A DNA stretch of 11,319 nucleotides from Thermoplasmata archaeon (GCA_030044695.1 JASIDM010000029.1:1-11319); one strand, 5' to 3'; shown: positions 1 to 7,069, counted from the stretch's first letter. Numbers and translations: made by a program. The notes: a model not told the origin generated them from the letters alone.

Positions 1-506
1 CCGGCCGGCGTCGGGGGGACGCCGCGGGGGGCGAGGAACGGCCGCGCCCGGTGGGCGACCTCCTCCTCGACGGCGGCCCGCAGGTAGGCGAGCGCGGCGT
101 CGCTGAGCCGGTCAAGGTGGAGCAGCAGGTAGTGGAGGTACAGGCGCTCGGGCCGGTGGAGGGGTCCGGCGCTCCGGGGTCGCTCGCCGACCCCGGCGGT
201 CGCGGGGGGATGCCGCGCGAGGGTCTCGTCGTGGTGCTCGTGGTCGGGACCGTGGTAGGCCCGGCCGTTCGCCCCGACCAGCGGAGGGTAGAGGTGCCCG
301 ACCGGATCGTACGCCTCCTCGGCCGGGCCGGGCCCCGGGGCGTCGCGCGATGGGGTCTCCGCCTTGCCCCGGAGGTACGGATGCACGGGCTTGGCGGGGT
401 CCTGGAAGTCCCCGATCGGCTTGCCGGCGACGTCCTCGACGATCGCCTTCAGGCTCCAGCTCGTCCGCCGGCGCGGCGGGGTGTCGTCGGTCGCCCCTCC
501 GGCCAC
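1..506 (-). CDS. Unrecognised protein, N-terminal 168 codons (C-terminus beyond left edge)
   Basis: This minus-strand frame stays open from a GTG at 506-504 to the window edge. Its composition is protein-like, unlike the Arg/Pro/Gly-rich competing frames. The N-terminus (about residues 1-16) is basic and Thr/Pro-rich. Residues 17-40 read as a compact segment (SWSLKAIVEDVAGKPIGDF), followed by a Pro/Gly-rich linker. A His-rich stretch (YHGPDHEHHDE) follows near residues 84-94. The last part is leucine-rich and helical (LYLHYLLLHLDRLSDAALAY), ending in an Ala/Glu helix. I do not recognise the family. The GTG was chosen because a TTTATA element is centred 27-28 nt upstream, which predicts a leaderless mRNA. 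The gene follows the VirB4-like ATPase gene in the same direction but has its own promoter, so it may or may not belong to the secretion locus. No signal peptide or membrane helix is visible in this part. Confidence 0.7.
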   Translation of the reverse strand, partial: MAGGATDDTPPRRRTSWSLKAIVEDVAGKPIGDFQDPAKPVHPYLRGKAETPSRDAPGPGPAEEAYDPVGHLYPPLVGANGRAYHGPDHEHHDETLARHPPATAGVGERPRSAGPLHRPERLYLHYLLLHLDRLSDAALAYLRAAVEEEVAHRARPFLAPRGVPPTPA

Positions 507-529
507 GCCGGCAACGGCCGTGCGCCGCC

Positions 530-2221
530 CTATAAACCCCCACTTCGACCGGCATCCGTCAGGCCGGCCGGCGTAGCGCCCCGCAAGGCCGCCGCCAGCA
601 GCTCGTACTCTCCGGTCGACGCGACGAGGGCGAGGGGCAGATGCCAGGGGCCGATCCGCCAGAGCGACTCGGCGTAACCGGCGTCCGCGGGGAGCCGGGC
701 CTTCGTGAGCCAGGCCGCCTCCGTGGCGGTCAGGCCGAAGAACGCCCGACATTCCGCGGAGACCTCGGGCAGGCGGAGGAACGCCGTGGCGGCGAGGTTG
801 CGCAACAGCGACCGGCCGCTCGCCGTCGCGAGGAAGTCGTCCGGGTTCTGGCTGAGCAGCAGGAGCCCCGCCCCGAAGTGGCGGAGATGACGGACCGTCC
901 GGTCGAGGAACTCCGTGGTGCCGGCGTGGCGGGTGAGGAGATGCGCCTCGTCCAGGACGACGAGCTTCGGCCCGGGGCGGGCGCTGAGGCGGTGGTACGT
1001 CCAGTCGAGCAGGTAGGCCAGGTGGAACGGCAGGTGGTCGTCGGCGACCCCCCCAAGATCGATCCCCACCGTCGGCCCGTCGACCCGCAGGGTCGTCGGT
1101 CCGTCGACCTGGCGCAGCGAACCGGTTCGGAACACCCCGAGCAGGGCGCCGAGCCGCCCGGCGGCGGCGCCTCCCCCGTCGAGCTCGTCGGCGAGGCCGC
1201 TGAACGTGGGTTCGCGATCGCCCCGCTCGTACAGCCGGCTCACCGCGGCGTCGAGCGTGGCCGCCTCCTCGTCCCGGAGGCTCGGCCAGAGCGCCCGCAG
1301 CATCGTGACGACGCGGGCCGCCTTCTCCCGTCGATCGCCGCCGGTGGTCGCCGGGTCGAGCGGGTTTAGCCGTCCGGAGCCGGCGTCGCGCAGCCGGACG
1401 ACGGTGCCGCCGAGCGCCCGGACGAGCCCGGCGTACTCCCCGAGCGGGTCGAGGAAGATCAGCTCGGTCTCGGGCCGGAGCCAGCGCGTCCGGAGCACCG
1501 TCAGCGCCGCCGCGAACGACTTGCCGGCGCCGGTCGTGCCGAACCATCCCCAGGAGTGGCTCGCCTGCCGCCACCGATCGAGGAAGACCGGGCTCGCATC
1601 GCCCAGGGAGAGGCCGACCAGGACCCCCTCGGGATCGAGGACCGTCTCGTCCCCGAACGGATAGAGGGCCGCGAGGCCGTCGGTGGTGAGCGTCTGCCAG
1701 TAGCCGCTCGGCCGGTCGACGCCGGGCCCTTGGCCCGGTGCGTCGAGCGCTCCGGCGACCTCGTAGCGAGGGACGCGCAGGCGGAACCCGAGCCCCGCGA
1801 GCCGCTCGGTGAGCCGCTGGCGCTCCCGTTCGGCCCGGACCCGGCTCGACCCGGTGGCGACCCAGCAGAGCCCGACCCTCCAGAGCTCCTGGAGCCGGCC
1901 CGCGACCGCCCGACCGAGCTCCTCGGCCGATCGCCGCTCGAGCTCGAGCTCCGACGGCGAGGAGGCCCCGGCGCCCGAGGCGAGCTCCGCCTCGGCGGTG
2001 GAGCGAGCCCCGTGCACGAGCTGGAGCGCGCTCGGGGTGGGGAGGCGGTGCGCCTCGAGGACGATCTCGACCGAGGCCGACGGGGGCGCGGCCCGCCCGA
2101 GGAAGCCGAACGGCACCTCCCCCGGGAACTGGCGCACCAGCAGCGGACAGGCGTACCGGACCCCGATCCGCCTCCAGCTGGGACCCTCCCGGACCGCGGC
2201 GGCCGCCTTCCGCCCCGTCAC
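530..2221 (-). CDS. VirB4/CedB-like conjugation (T4SS) ATPase, C-terminal part of a split VirB4
   Basis: This 563-aa protein is a VirB4/TraC-type AAA+ (HerA-superfamily) ATPase, which powers substrate or pilin movement at the inner face of type IV secretion membranes. Visible motifs are Walker A GTTGAGKS at residues 228-235, Walker B with catalytic acid in KLVVLDEAHLL (D424, E425), and a sensor-like SQNP with Q458. Residues 20-42 (RYACPLLVRQFPGEVPFGFL) and the segment before Walker A match the middle region of VirB4 proteins. The canonical VirB4 N-terminal part is missing here and seems to sit in the PrgI-fusion gene two genes upstream. The GTG start was chosen because it overlaps the previous stop as GTGA and has a GGAGGT 4 nt upstream; the frame runs further back but turns into Arg/Pro-rich non-protein-like sequence. 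HerA-type DNA-processing ATPases are a related alternative, but membrane-protein neighbours favour VirB4/CedB. Confidence 0.85.
   Translation of the reverse strand: MTGRKAAAAVREGPSWRRIGVRYACPLLVRQFPGEVPFGFLGRAAPPSASVEIVLEAHRLPTPSALQLVHGARSTAEAELASGAGASSPSELELERRSAEELGRAVAGRLQELWRVGLCWVATGSSRVRAERERQRLTERLAGLGFRLRVPRYEVAGALDAPGQGPGVDRPSGYWQTLTTDGLAALYPFGDETVLDPEGVLVGLSLGDASPVFLDRWRQASHSWGWFGTTGAGKSFAAALTVLRTRWLRPETELIFLDPLGEYAGLVRALGGTVVRLRDAGSGRLNPLDPATTGGDRREKAARVVTMLRALWPSLRDEEAATLDAAVSRLYERGDREPTFSGLADELDGGGAAAGRLGALLGVFRTGSLRQVDGPTTLRVDGPTVGIDLGGVADDHLPFHLAYLLDWTYHRLSARPGPKLVVLDEAHLLTRHAGTTEFLDRTVRHLRHFGAGLLLLSQNPDDFLATASGRSLLRNLAATAFLRLPEVSAECRAFFGLTATEAAWLTKARLPADAGYAESLWRIGPWHLPLALVASTGEYELLAAALRGATPAGLTDAGRSGGL
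531..536 (-). promoter_or_regulatory. TATA box of the left-edge gene, overlapping the VirB4 gene stop codon
   Basis: On the minus strand the run GGGGGTTTATAGGG holds a TTTATA box preceded by a purine-rich stretch that could serve as a BRE. Its centre lies about 27.5 nt upstream of the GTG at 506, the normal archaeal spacing from TATA centre to transcription start, which predicts a leaderless transcript. The TATA overlaps the last sense codon and the TAG stop of the upstream ATPase gene, so this promoter is embedded in that gene's 3' end. Confidence 0.6.
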
Positions 2222-2592
2222 CCCGACCTCCGCCCTCGGAGCCACCGACCGCTTCCTCCGCGCTCGACGACCCAGACGGGGACCGTGCCCAGCCCGAGCA
2301 GCAGCGCCCGGGCGTCCGCCCAGGGGGCGACCGGGTCGACGAAGAGCACGGCGGCCGCGGCGAGGGGCAGCCACGGGACGAGCTCGGCGAGCGTCGACCT
2401 GGCCGACCGGTACCGGGGCGGGCCCCCTCGACGATGCCGGGCGGCCCACCCGGCCACGGCCAGCGCGACGAGCGTCGCCGTCAGCGCGGCCAGCGTGGGG
2501 ACCAGGAGGGCGAGGGCCCCGGCGATCACGGCGAGGCCGCAGGCGGTGCCGAAGGTGTCGAACCCGAGCGTGCCGCCCCCGGTCCCGGTCAT
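2218..2592 (-). CDS. Small polytopic membrane protein of the T4SS-like operon
   Basis: The 124-aa product has a short Gly/Thr-rich N-terminus and hydrophobic segments near residues 15-35, 36-52, 69-86 and 94-111. Basic loops (ARHRRGGPPRYRSAR, residues 51-65) and a basic tail (RWLRGRRSG) would face the cytoplasm by the positive-inside rule. The ATG overlaps the upstream stop as ATGA, with a purine-rich GAGGGGGA a few bases before it. Its own TGA overlaps the next GTG. I do not recognise a family. Its place between the two VirB4-like parts, with coupled translation on both sides, suggests a stoichiometric subunit of the same membrane complex. A CedA2-like role is conceivable, but that rests only on size and context. 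Confidence 0.75.
   Translation of the reverse strand: MTGTGGGTLGFDTFGTACGLAVIAGALALLVPTLAALTATLVALAVAGWAARHRRGGPPRYRSARSTLAELVPWLPLAAAAVLFVDPVAPWADARALLLGLGTVPVWVVERGGSGRWLRGRRSG
2226..2231 (-). promoter_or_regulatory. Shine-Dalgarno GGAGGT deciding the VirB4 ATPase start
   Basis: GGAGGT lies 4 nt upstream of the GTG at 2221 and inside the 3' end of the preceding gene. Together with the GTGA stop/start overlap it supports the internal GTG start and implies translational coupling between the small membrane protein and the ATPase. Confidence 0.55.
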
Positions 2593-3371
2593 CGGTCCCC
2601 CTCGAGCGGGCTCAGGCGCAGCCGCCGGGCCGTCCGCCGGAGCGGCGTCCCGCGGAGCCGTTCGGCCCGCAGGCCCAGGTCGGCGAGCCGTTCCCCGAGC
2701 CGGTCGACCGCCCCCTCGAGGCGCCGCCGCCCCTCCGGCGTCGCGGAGCCTTGGGCGAGGGCGAGATAGACCCGACGCACCGACCGACGGCGGGCGAGCA
2801 GCTCGACGAGCTCGCGATAGCCGGCCCGGGCCGCCTCCTCCCCCGGCGCGACGGCCCCGTCCCTCGGCACGACCGCGCCGGCATGGATCGGGGCGGCCGT
2901 CGCCACCAGGAGGAGGTCGCCGTCCACCGCCCGGAGCAGCTGCCGGTAGAGCTCGAACTGACGGGCGAGCTCGTCGGGCGGCAGGAACGCGAGGGGCACG
3001 CCCCCGAGCTGAACGATCGCGGCGATCCGGCCGTCGCCGAGCCGGACCGTCGCCGGAGCGCCGGACGGACCGCCGTCCCCGGGCCCGCTCATCGTTCCCG
3101 AGCCCCCGACCCTTCGGAGCGCCCAGCGCGCGACGGCGGCGAGGCGGTCGTCGAGCGCCTCGCCGTCCGGTCGCCACAGGGCGACCAGCGCCCCGACGGC
3201 GACGATCGGCAGGCCCGCCCAGGGGGCCACGACGAGGCTGACGACCGCCGCGATCGCCGCGGCGGCCACGAACTTGACGGCGTCCCGACCGCTGGGGAAC
3301 GGCCCCAGGCGTAGCCGCCGGTCCAGGCGCTCCGGCACCGCCACCCAGATCGGCCGGTCATCCTCGTCCAT
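2589..3371 (-). CDS. PrgI (VirB3-like) domain fused to a VirB4 N-terminal-like domain
   Basis: The 260-aa protein has two parts. Residues 8-87 look like the PrgI family: a VPERLDRRLRLGPF lead-in, two hydrophobic helices (about 32-49 and 53-66), then DGEALDDRLAAVARWALRR, the usual short helix after the hairpin. PrgI proteins are the VirB3-like membrane partners of VirB4 in Gram-positive and archaeal conjugation-type systems. After a Gly-rich linker (88-106), residues 107-255 begin with DGRIAAIVQLGGVPLAFL and continue with alternating strands and helices. This matches the N-terminal domain of VirB4 proteins in style and position, but there is no Walker motif. The first ATG of the protein-like region is used, giving a 14-nt overlap with the upstream gene. 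The stop is coupled to the next gene by ATGA. An internal Met (M94) could be a secondary start for the second domain. Confidence 0.7.
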   Translation of the reverse strand: MDEDDRPIWVAVPERLDRRLRLGPFPSGRDAVKFVAAAAIAAVVSLVVAPWAGLPIVAVGALVALWRPDGEALDDRLAAVARWALRRVGGSGTMSGPGDGGPSGAPATVRLGDGRIAAIVQLGGVPLAFLPPDELARQFELYRQLLRAVDGDLLLVATAAPIHAGAVVPRDGAVAPGEEAARAGYRELVELLARRRSVRRVYLALAQGSATPEGRRRLEGAVDRLGERLADLGLRAERLRGTPLRRTARRLRLSPLEGDR

Positions 3372-4503
3372 CCGTGCCCCCGGCCCCGGGCCGCATCGGG
3401 GGGAGCCGCGGCGGCCCACGGCCGCCGGAGGCCCCCGAGCCGACCCGCCGCGCCGCCGAGAGGACGCCGTGCCCGAGCAGCTCGTGCAGCGCGGACGGCA
3501 CGGCGAGCGGCCCGCCGGCCGACGCGGCAGACCGGATCGCCCCGGCGGCGGCCTTACCCGCCGAGCCGCCGTCGCGGAGCGCGGCGGCCGCCGGGCCGGC
3601 GGGGCCGGTCGCCGCCGAGGGCGCCGCAGCAAGCCCCCGACCGACCCCGGCCTGCACGGCGGTGCTGGTGCTCGGGAAGCCGATCGCGACGAGGTGGGCC
3701 CCGCTCGCCGAGAGCAGGAACGGCGAGGCCATCGCCGCGCTGAGGTAGCCGATGAGCAGCACCGGCGACGGGCTCCCCACGGCGAGCTCGAGCGGGACGA
3801 CGAGGACGCACGGCAGGAACGCGAGCTCCGCGAACAGCAGCCACGCCCGACGGGGGATCGTCGCGAGCGGCCGGAACGGCCACAGCAGCGTGAGCAGCGG
3901 CAGGATCACCACGAGCACCGAGAGGAGGGCGTCGCGGAGCCCGACGGCCAGCACGAGCGCCAGGACCAGCGCGAACTCCACGAGGGAGAGCACGAAGGCG
4001 AGCACCCCGTTGTCCCAGGAGAGCCGGAACTCCCCGTAGCCGGCGAGGTTCACCCAATGCTGCCAGGCCCCTCCGTCCCAGCTCGCGACGACGGGATAGA
4101 GCGAACCGGCGACGGCCAGCAGCGCGCCGAGGATCGGGAGCGTGAAGTTGGCGGCGGCGACCGCGAGCACGAGGCGGGGGAGCAGGCCGTCGAACGTCTG
4201 GGCCCACCGGGCCACCGTCGAGCGGGCCAGGTAGAGGGCGGCGACGCCGAGGGCGAGGAGCGCCACGAGGGGATCGACGACCCGGCCGACCAGGAACGAC
4301 GAGAACGCCGCGGCCTGGCCGAGATAATCGCTCGGGCCGGCCGTGGTGGCGAACAGCGACGGGTAGAGCGCGTGCGGGGCGAGCGACGGCACGAGCAGGT
4401 TGTCGTACGTCGGACCCGTGACCGCGGCGACGAGCGCCGTGAAATCGGCGAACAGCAGGAACAGCAGCAGCTGGACCAGGTTCGACAGGTCCGTGGCGGG
4501 CAT
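3358..4503 (-). CDS. VirB6/TrbL/CedA-like polytopic membrane protein
   Basis: This 381-aa integral membrane protein has about seven hydrophobic segments, near residues 8-28, 74-94, 108-133, 166-187, 190-209, 220-240 and 246-268. An extracytoplasmic-looking loop rich in Trp/Tyr/Gly (about 139-165) lies between the third and fourth. An Ala/Gly/Ser-rich, low-complexity basic tail follows (about 280-381). This layout (multi-helix core plus long Ala/Gly tail) is typical of the TrbL/VirB6 family and of the archaeal DNA-import channel component CedA, but sequence motifs in this group are weak, so the call leans on topology and context. It follows the pilin-like gene by 9 nt and overlaps the PrgI-fusion gene. 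Expected role: inner-membrane channel or pilus-assembly platform. Confidence 0.7.
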   Translation of the reverse strand: MPATDLSNLVQLLLFLLFADFTALVAAVTGPTYDNLLVPSLAPHALYPSLFATTAGPSDYLGQAAAFSSFLVGRVVDPLVALLALGVAALYLARSTVARWAQTFDGLLPRLVLAVAAANFTLPILGALLAVAGSLYPVVASWDGGAWQHWVNLAGYGEFRLSWDNGVLAFVLSLVEFALVLALVLAVGLRDALLSVLVVILPLLTLLWPFRPLATIPRRAWLLFAELAFLPCVLVVPLELAVGSPSPVLLIGYLSAAMASPFLLSASGAHLVAIGFPSTSTAVQAGVGRGLAAAPSAATGPAGPAAAALRDGGSAGKAAAGAIRSAASAGGPLAVPSALHELLGHGVLSAARRVGSGASGGRGPPRLPPMRPGAGGTDGRG

Positions 4504-4512
4504 CGTCGTCCG

Positions 4513-4878
4513 TCACGAGCCGGTGACGACCCAGTGGGCGAGCCCGTAGACGAGACCGCTCACGGCCGCGACGAACAGTAGCGTGCCGACGAGGGCGTCC
4601 CGGGCCCGGTCCTTCGCCTGGATCTTCTTGGTCACGTCGTTGGAGAACCAGCTCAGCGCGACCCGGGCCCAGACGAGCGCGAGGATCCCGCCCCCGGCGA
4701 GGCCGACGAGCTCGACCAGTCGGTTGATCGCCGCGGTGAAGTTCGCGACCGGCCCGCTCGTCGGCGCCGACGCCGCGCGCGGCGCCGCTCCGGTCGGGGC
4801 CGTTGGGAGACCCGTGGCGAGGAGGGCGATACCGATCGCCACGGTCGCGCCAACACGGAGGCCGCGCGGGTCGATCAT
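4513..4878 (-). CDS. VirB2/CedA1-like pilin candidate
   Basis: The 121-aa precursor has an N-terminal signal-like segment (GLRVGATVAIGIALLATGL, residues 6-24) and an Ala/Pro-rich stretch with possible cleavage near residues 36-38 (AASA). The mature part is a helical hairpin: hydrophobic helix at about 48-76 (Gly-rich LVGLAGGGILALVW), a short basic loop (NDVTKKIQAKDRARD, 80-94), then a second hydrophobic helix at about 95-118. Two helices joined by a positively charged cytoplasmic loop is the architecture of VirB2/TraA conjugative pilins and of the archaeal CedA1 pilin. The ATG at 4878 is preferred to one 21 nt upstream because it makes an ATGA overlap with the surface-protein stop. A non-pilin two-helix membrane subunit cannot be excluded. 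Confidence 0.7.
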   Translation of the reverse strand: MIDPRGLRVGATVAIGIALLATGLPTAPTGAAPRAASAPTSGPVANFTAAINRLVELVGLAGGGILALVWARVALSWFSNDVTKKIQAKDRARDALVGTLLFVAAVSGLVYGLAHWVVTGS

Positions 4879-7037
4879 GGCCGGGCCGGCTCGGACCACG
4901 CCAGCACCTCCTCGCCGTCCGCGCCGCGTCCGGACCGGACCGTGCCGGCGACCTTCAGGCGCTCCAGCGTCGCCTGAACGACCTCGCGCGACAGCCCGCG
5001 CTCCTCGGCGAGCATCTCGACCAAGCCGCGGTCGACACCGTCCGACGGCTCGATCGCCTCGCGAAGGACGGCGACCGGGTCGAGCGGGGGAGGCCGGTCC
5101 GACGACCCTCGGCGTCGGCGGAAGAGGAGACCGAGAACGAGGCCGACCGCCAGGCCCGCGACCCCGAGCGCGGCCGGCGTGGCCTCGCTCAGGTTGGCCC
5201 CGGAGTCGCCCGCGACCGTGGCGCCGATCGACGCCACGGCCGAGCCCCCGCCGGCGTCGGTGACCGTCAGGTCGAACGTCAACGCTCCCGTCCCGGAGGG
5301 CCGCACCCGGAGCTGGAGCGTTCCCGGACCACCGGCGGAGCTGTTCCAGTCGTCCCCCGCGCTGTCCGTCCAGCTCGCGGAATACGGCGGGACCCCTCCC
5401 GAGATCGTCGCCAGGAGGGTGACTTGCCCCGGGCCGCTGGGCGCGACCTTAGCGACGACCGAGAGCTCCGGCGCGAGCGGGACGGAGAGGTTGAGCGTGG
5501 CGGAGCCGCCGTCGGCGTCCACGACCACCACGGCGAGGTCGAGGGTCCCCTCCGTGCGGAAGCTGGCGTTCCAGCTGAACGCGCCGACGCTCGCCAGCGC
5601 GCCGGTCCCGAAGGAGCCGTTGGCGGGGGCCCGCATCGGGACCACGGCCCAGTCGAACGGCGGCGCGCCCTCAGCGACCGCCGCGGTCACGTTGACGACC
5701 GTCCCGTTCCCTTCCGTCGCGGACCCGGCGGAGGCCGACAGCTCCAAGGACGGAGCGAAGTCGACGGTCTCCGTCGTGGCGGTGACGACCCCGAGCTCGT
5801 CGGTCGCGACGATCGAGAGGGGAAACCCTCCGGGGGCCGTCGCCGGGACGGCAAGGTACCCGTCCCCATCGGCGGCCAAGCGTTCCGTGCCCCCGACCCC
5901 CGCGCCGACGAGCGACCACGCGACGAGGAACGGACCGACGCCTCCGGAGACGACGAACGGAACGTCGTCGTCCGTGTCGACCTCGCCGACCGGGGGCGGC
6001 CCCGGCAGCCCGAGCGAGAGGGCCGCGACGACGGGCTCCCGCAGGGTCGCCGTCGCAACGGGGAACGGCGAGGCCGAGCCGACCGCTTCGAACGCGATCG
6101 GTGAGACCCCCGCCGTCGCGAACGAGCAGGTGTACGCGAGCCCGGGGCCCGCCCCGGGATCGGCTGAGGTCCCGTTGGGGCACGAGAACAGGCTGGAGTA
6201 GCCGGCGGGCGTCTCCGCCGTCTGAATGCGAACGCGGAGCGGGACCCCGACCTCGGCGACCGGTTCCGCCGGGACGATCGCCGCGGCGAAGGCGCGGCTC
6301 ACGTTCAGGGGCTCGGCCGGCACCCCTTCCGCCGATCGCCCGACCGCGTCCGTGACGACCACGCTCGGAGCGAACGACCCGGCCCCCGCGTAGGTGTGGA
6401 CGAGGGAGAAGTTGCCGGGACGACTGACGTTGGTGACGGACGACGTGCCGTCGCCCCAGGCGACCTGGACCCCGTACGGCGGCTCGCCGCCCAGCAGGCT
6501 GCCGTTCAGCGCGTCGGCCGTGCCCGGGGAGATCGGGTCCTCGGTGAACGCCAGGCCGCTGAGCACCACCGGTGCCGCGACCGTGACGTTCGAGGTCGCT
6601 CGGGAGTAGTCCACGCCGAACGTTCCCGGACAGGCGATCGTCGCGGCGCCGCGAACGACCAGCTCGGTGGTCCCGGTGCCCGCGTCCGCGCCATCGAACA
6701 CGGCGATCGAGCCGTTGAGGCTGGTCCACGATCCTTCGCTCGCCCCGGGGCCGATCGCCCAGCGGTACCACAGGGGGTCGACGGTGCACTCCGGCGGGCT
6801 CGCGCTCCACGTGGCCTGCAGGGTGACGTTGGCGCCGCTCGTCATCCACCACGCCGGGGGGTCCACGGCGAGCACCGGTTCCGCCGGGGACGCGGGGGCC
6901 GGAGCCAGGCGGACCGCCGATGACGGCGCCCCCGCAGGACCTCCCGCTCCTGCCACGGGGCCGAGCAGCGCGAGGAGCGCGATCGCGGCCATCCCCGTCC
7001 ATGCCCAGGGCACGCGGCACCACCCGAGGCGCTCCAC
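4875..7037 (-). CDS. Type I surface protein with PKD/Ig-like repeats, one TM helix and a cytoplasmic winged-helix domain
   Basis: The 720-aa product starts with a signal peptide (hydrophobic core MAAIALLALLGPVAGAG, residues 16-32). Its ectodomain runs to about 620. A PKD domain is visible at about 185-235 (WGDGT at 194-198 and HTY at 214-216). Further Ig-like units begin with a recurring (G)GxPPY/F-type motif near 184, 365, 457 and 547. I count 15 N-x-S/T sequons, all in the ectodomain, and cysteines at 84/136 and 286/304 that could form disulfides. One membrane helix (about 622-639) is followed by RRRR and a Pro-rich linker. Residues 652-715 form a helical domain with the winged-helix pattern (DRGLVEMLAEERGLSREVV, LERLKVAGTV, then a two-strand wing). 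The first gene of the coupled block, it has no clear TATA box upstream. The GTG at 7035-7037 is the likely start; the ATG at residue 16 would cut the signal peptide's n-region. Confidence 0.85.
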   Translation of the reverse strand: MERLGWCRVPWAWTGMAAIALLALLGPVAGAGGPAGAPSSAVRLAPAPASPAEPVLAVDPPAWWMTSGANVTLQATWSASPPECTVDPLWYRWAIGPGASEGSWTSLNGSIAVFDGADAGTGTTELVVRGAATIACPGTFGVDYSRATSNVTVAAPVVLSGLAFTEDPISPGTADALNGSLLGGEPPYGVQVAWGDGTSSVTNVSRPGNFSLVHTYAGAGSFAPSVVVTDAVGRSAEGVPAEPLNVSRAFAAAIVPAEPVAEVGVPLRVRIQTAETPAGYSSLFSCPNGTSADPGAGPGLAYTCSFATAGVSPIAFEAVGSASPFPVATATLREPVVAALSLGLPGPPPVGEVDTDDDVPFVVSGGVGPFLVAWSLVGAGVGGTERLAADGDGYLAVPATAPGGFPLSIVATDELGVVTATTETVDFAPSLELSASAGSATEGNGTVVNVTAAVAEGAPPFDWAVVPMRAPANGSFGTGALASVGAFSWNASFRTEGTLDLAVVVVDADGGSATLNLSVPLAPELSVVAKVAPSGPGQVTLLATISGGVPPYSASWTDSAGDDWNSSAGGPGTLQLRVRPSGTGALTFDLTVTDAGGGSAVASIGATVAGDSGANLSEATPAALGVAGLAVGLVLGLLFRRRRGSSDRPPPLDPVAVLREAIEPSDGVDRGLVEMLAEERGLSREVVQATLERLKVAGTVRSGRGADGEEVLAWSEPARP

Positions 7038-7069
7038 CCCGAGGGTCCAGAAGTGGATGCACCGCCCGG

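Noticed and set aside
112..555. Minus-strand 147-codon frame at the left edge
   Set aside because: Its composition is almost entirely Arg/Gly/Pro/Ala. The neighbouring minus-strand frame from GTG 506 is protein-like and matches a TATA-to-start spacing.
2222..2449. N-terminal extension of the VirB4 ATPase by 76 residues
   Set aside because: The extension is Arg/Pro/Gly-rich and overlaps the small membrane-protein gene in another frame. The GTG at 2221 has a GGAGGT and a GTGA overlap.
1556..3314. Two long plus-strand frames opposite the T4SS-like genes
   Set aside because: Low-complexity Arg/Pro/Gly-rich shadows caused by high G+C; the minus-strand frames carry Walker motifs and membrane helices.
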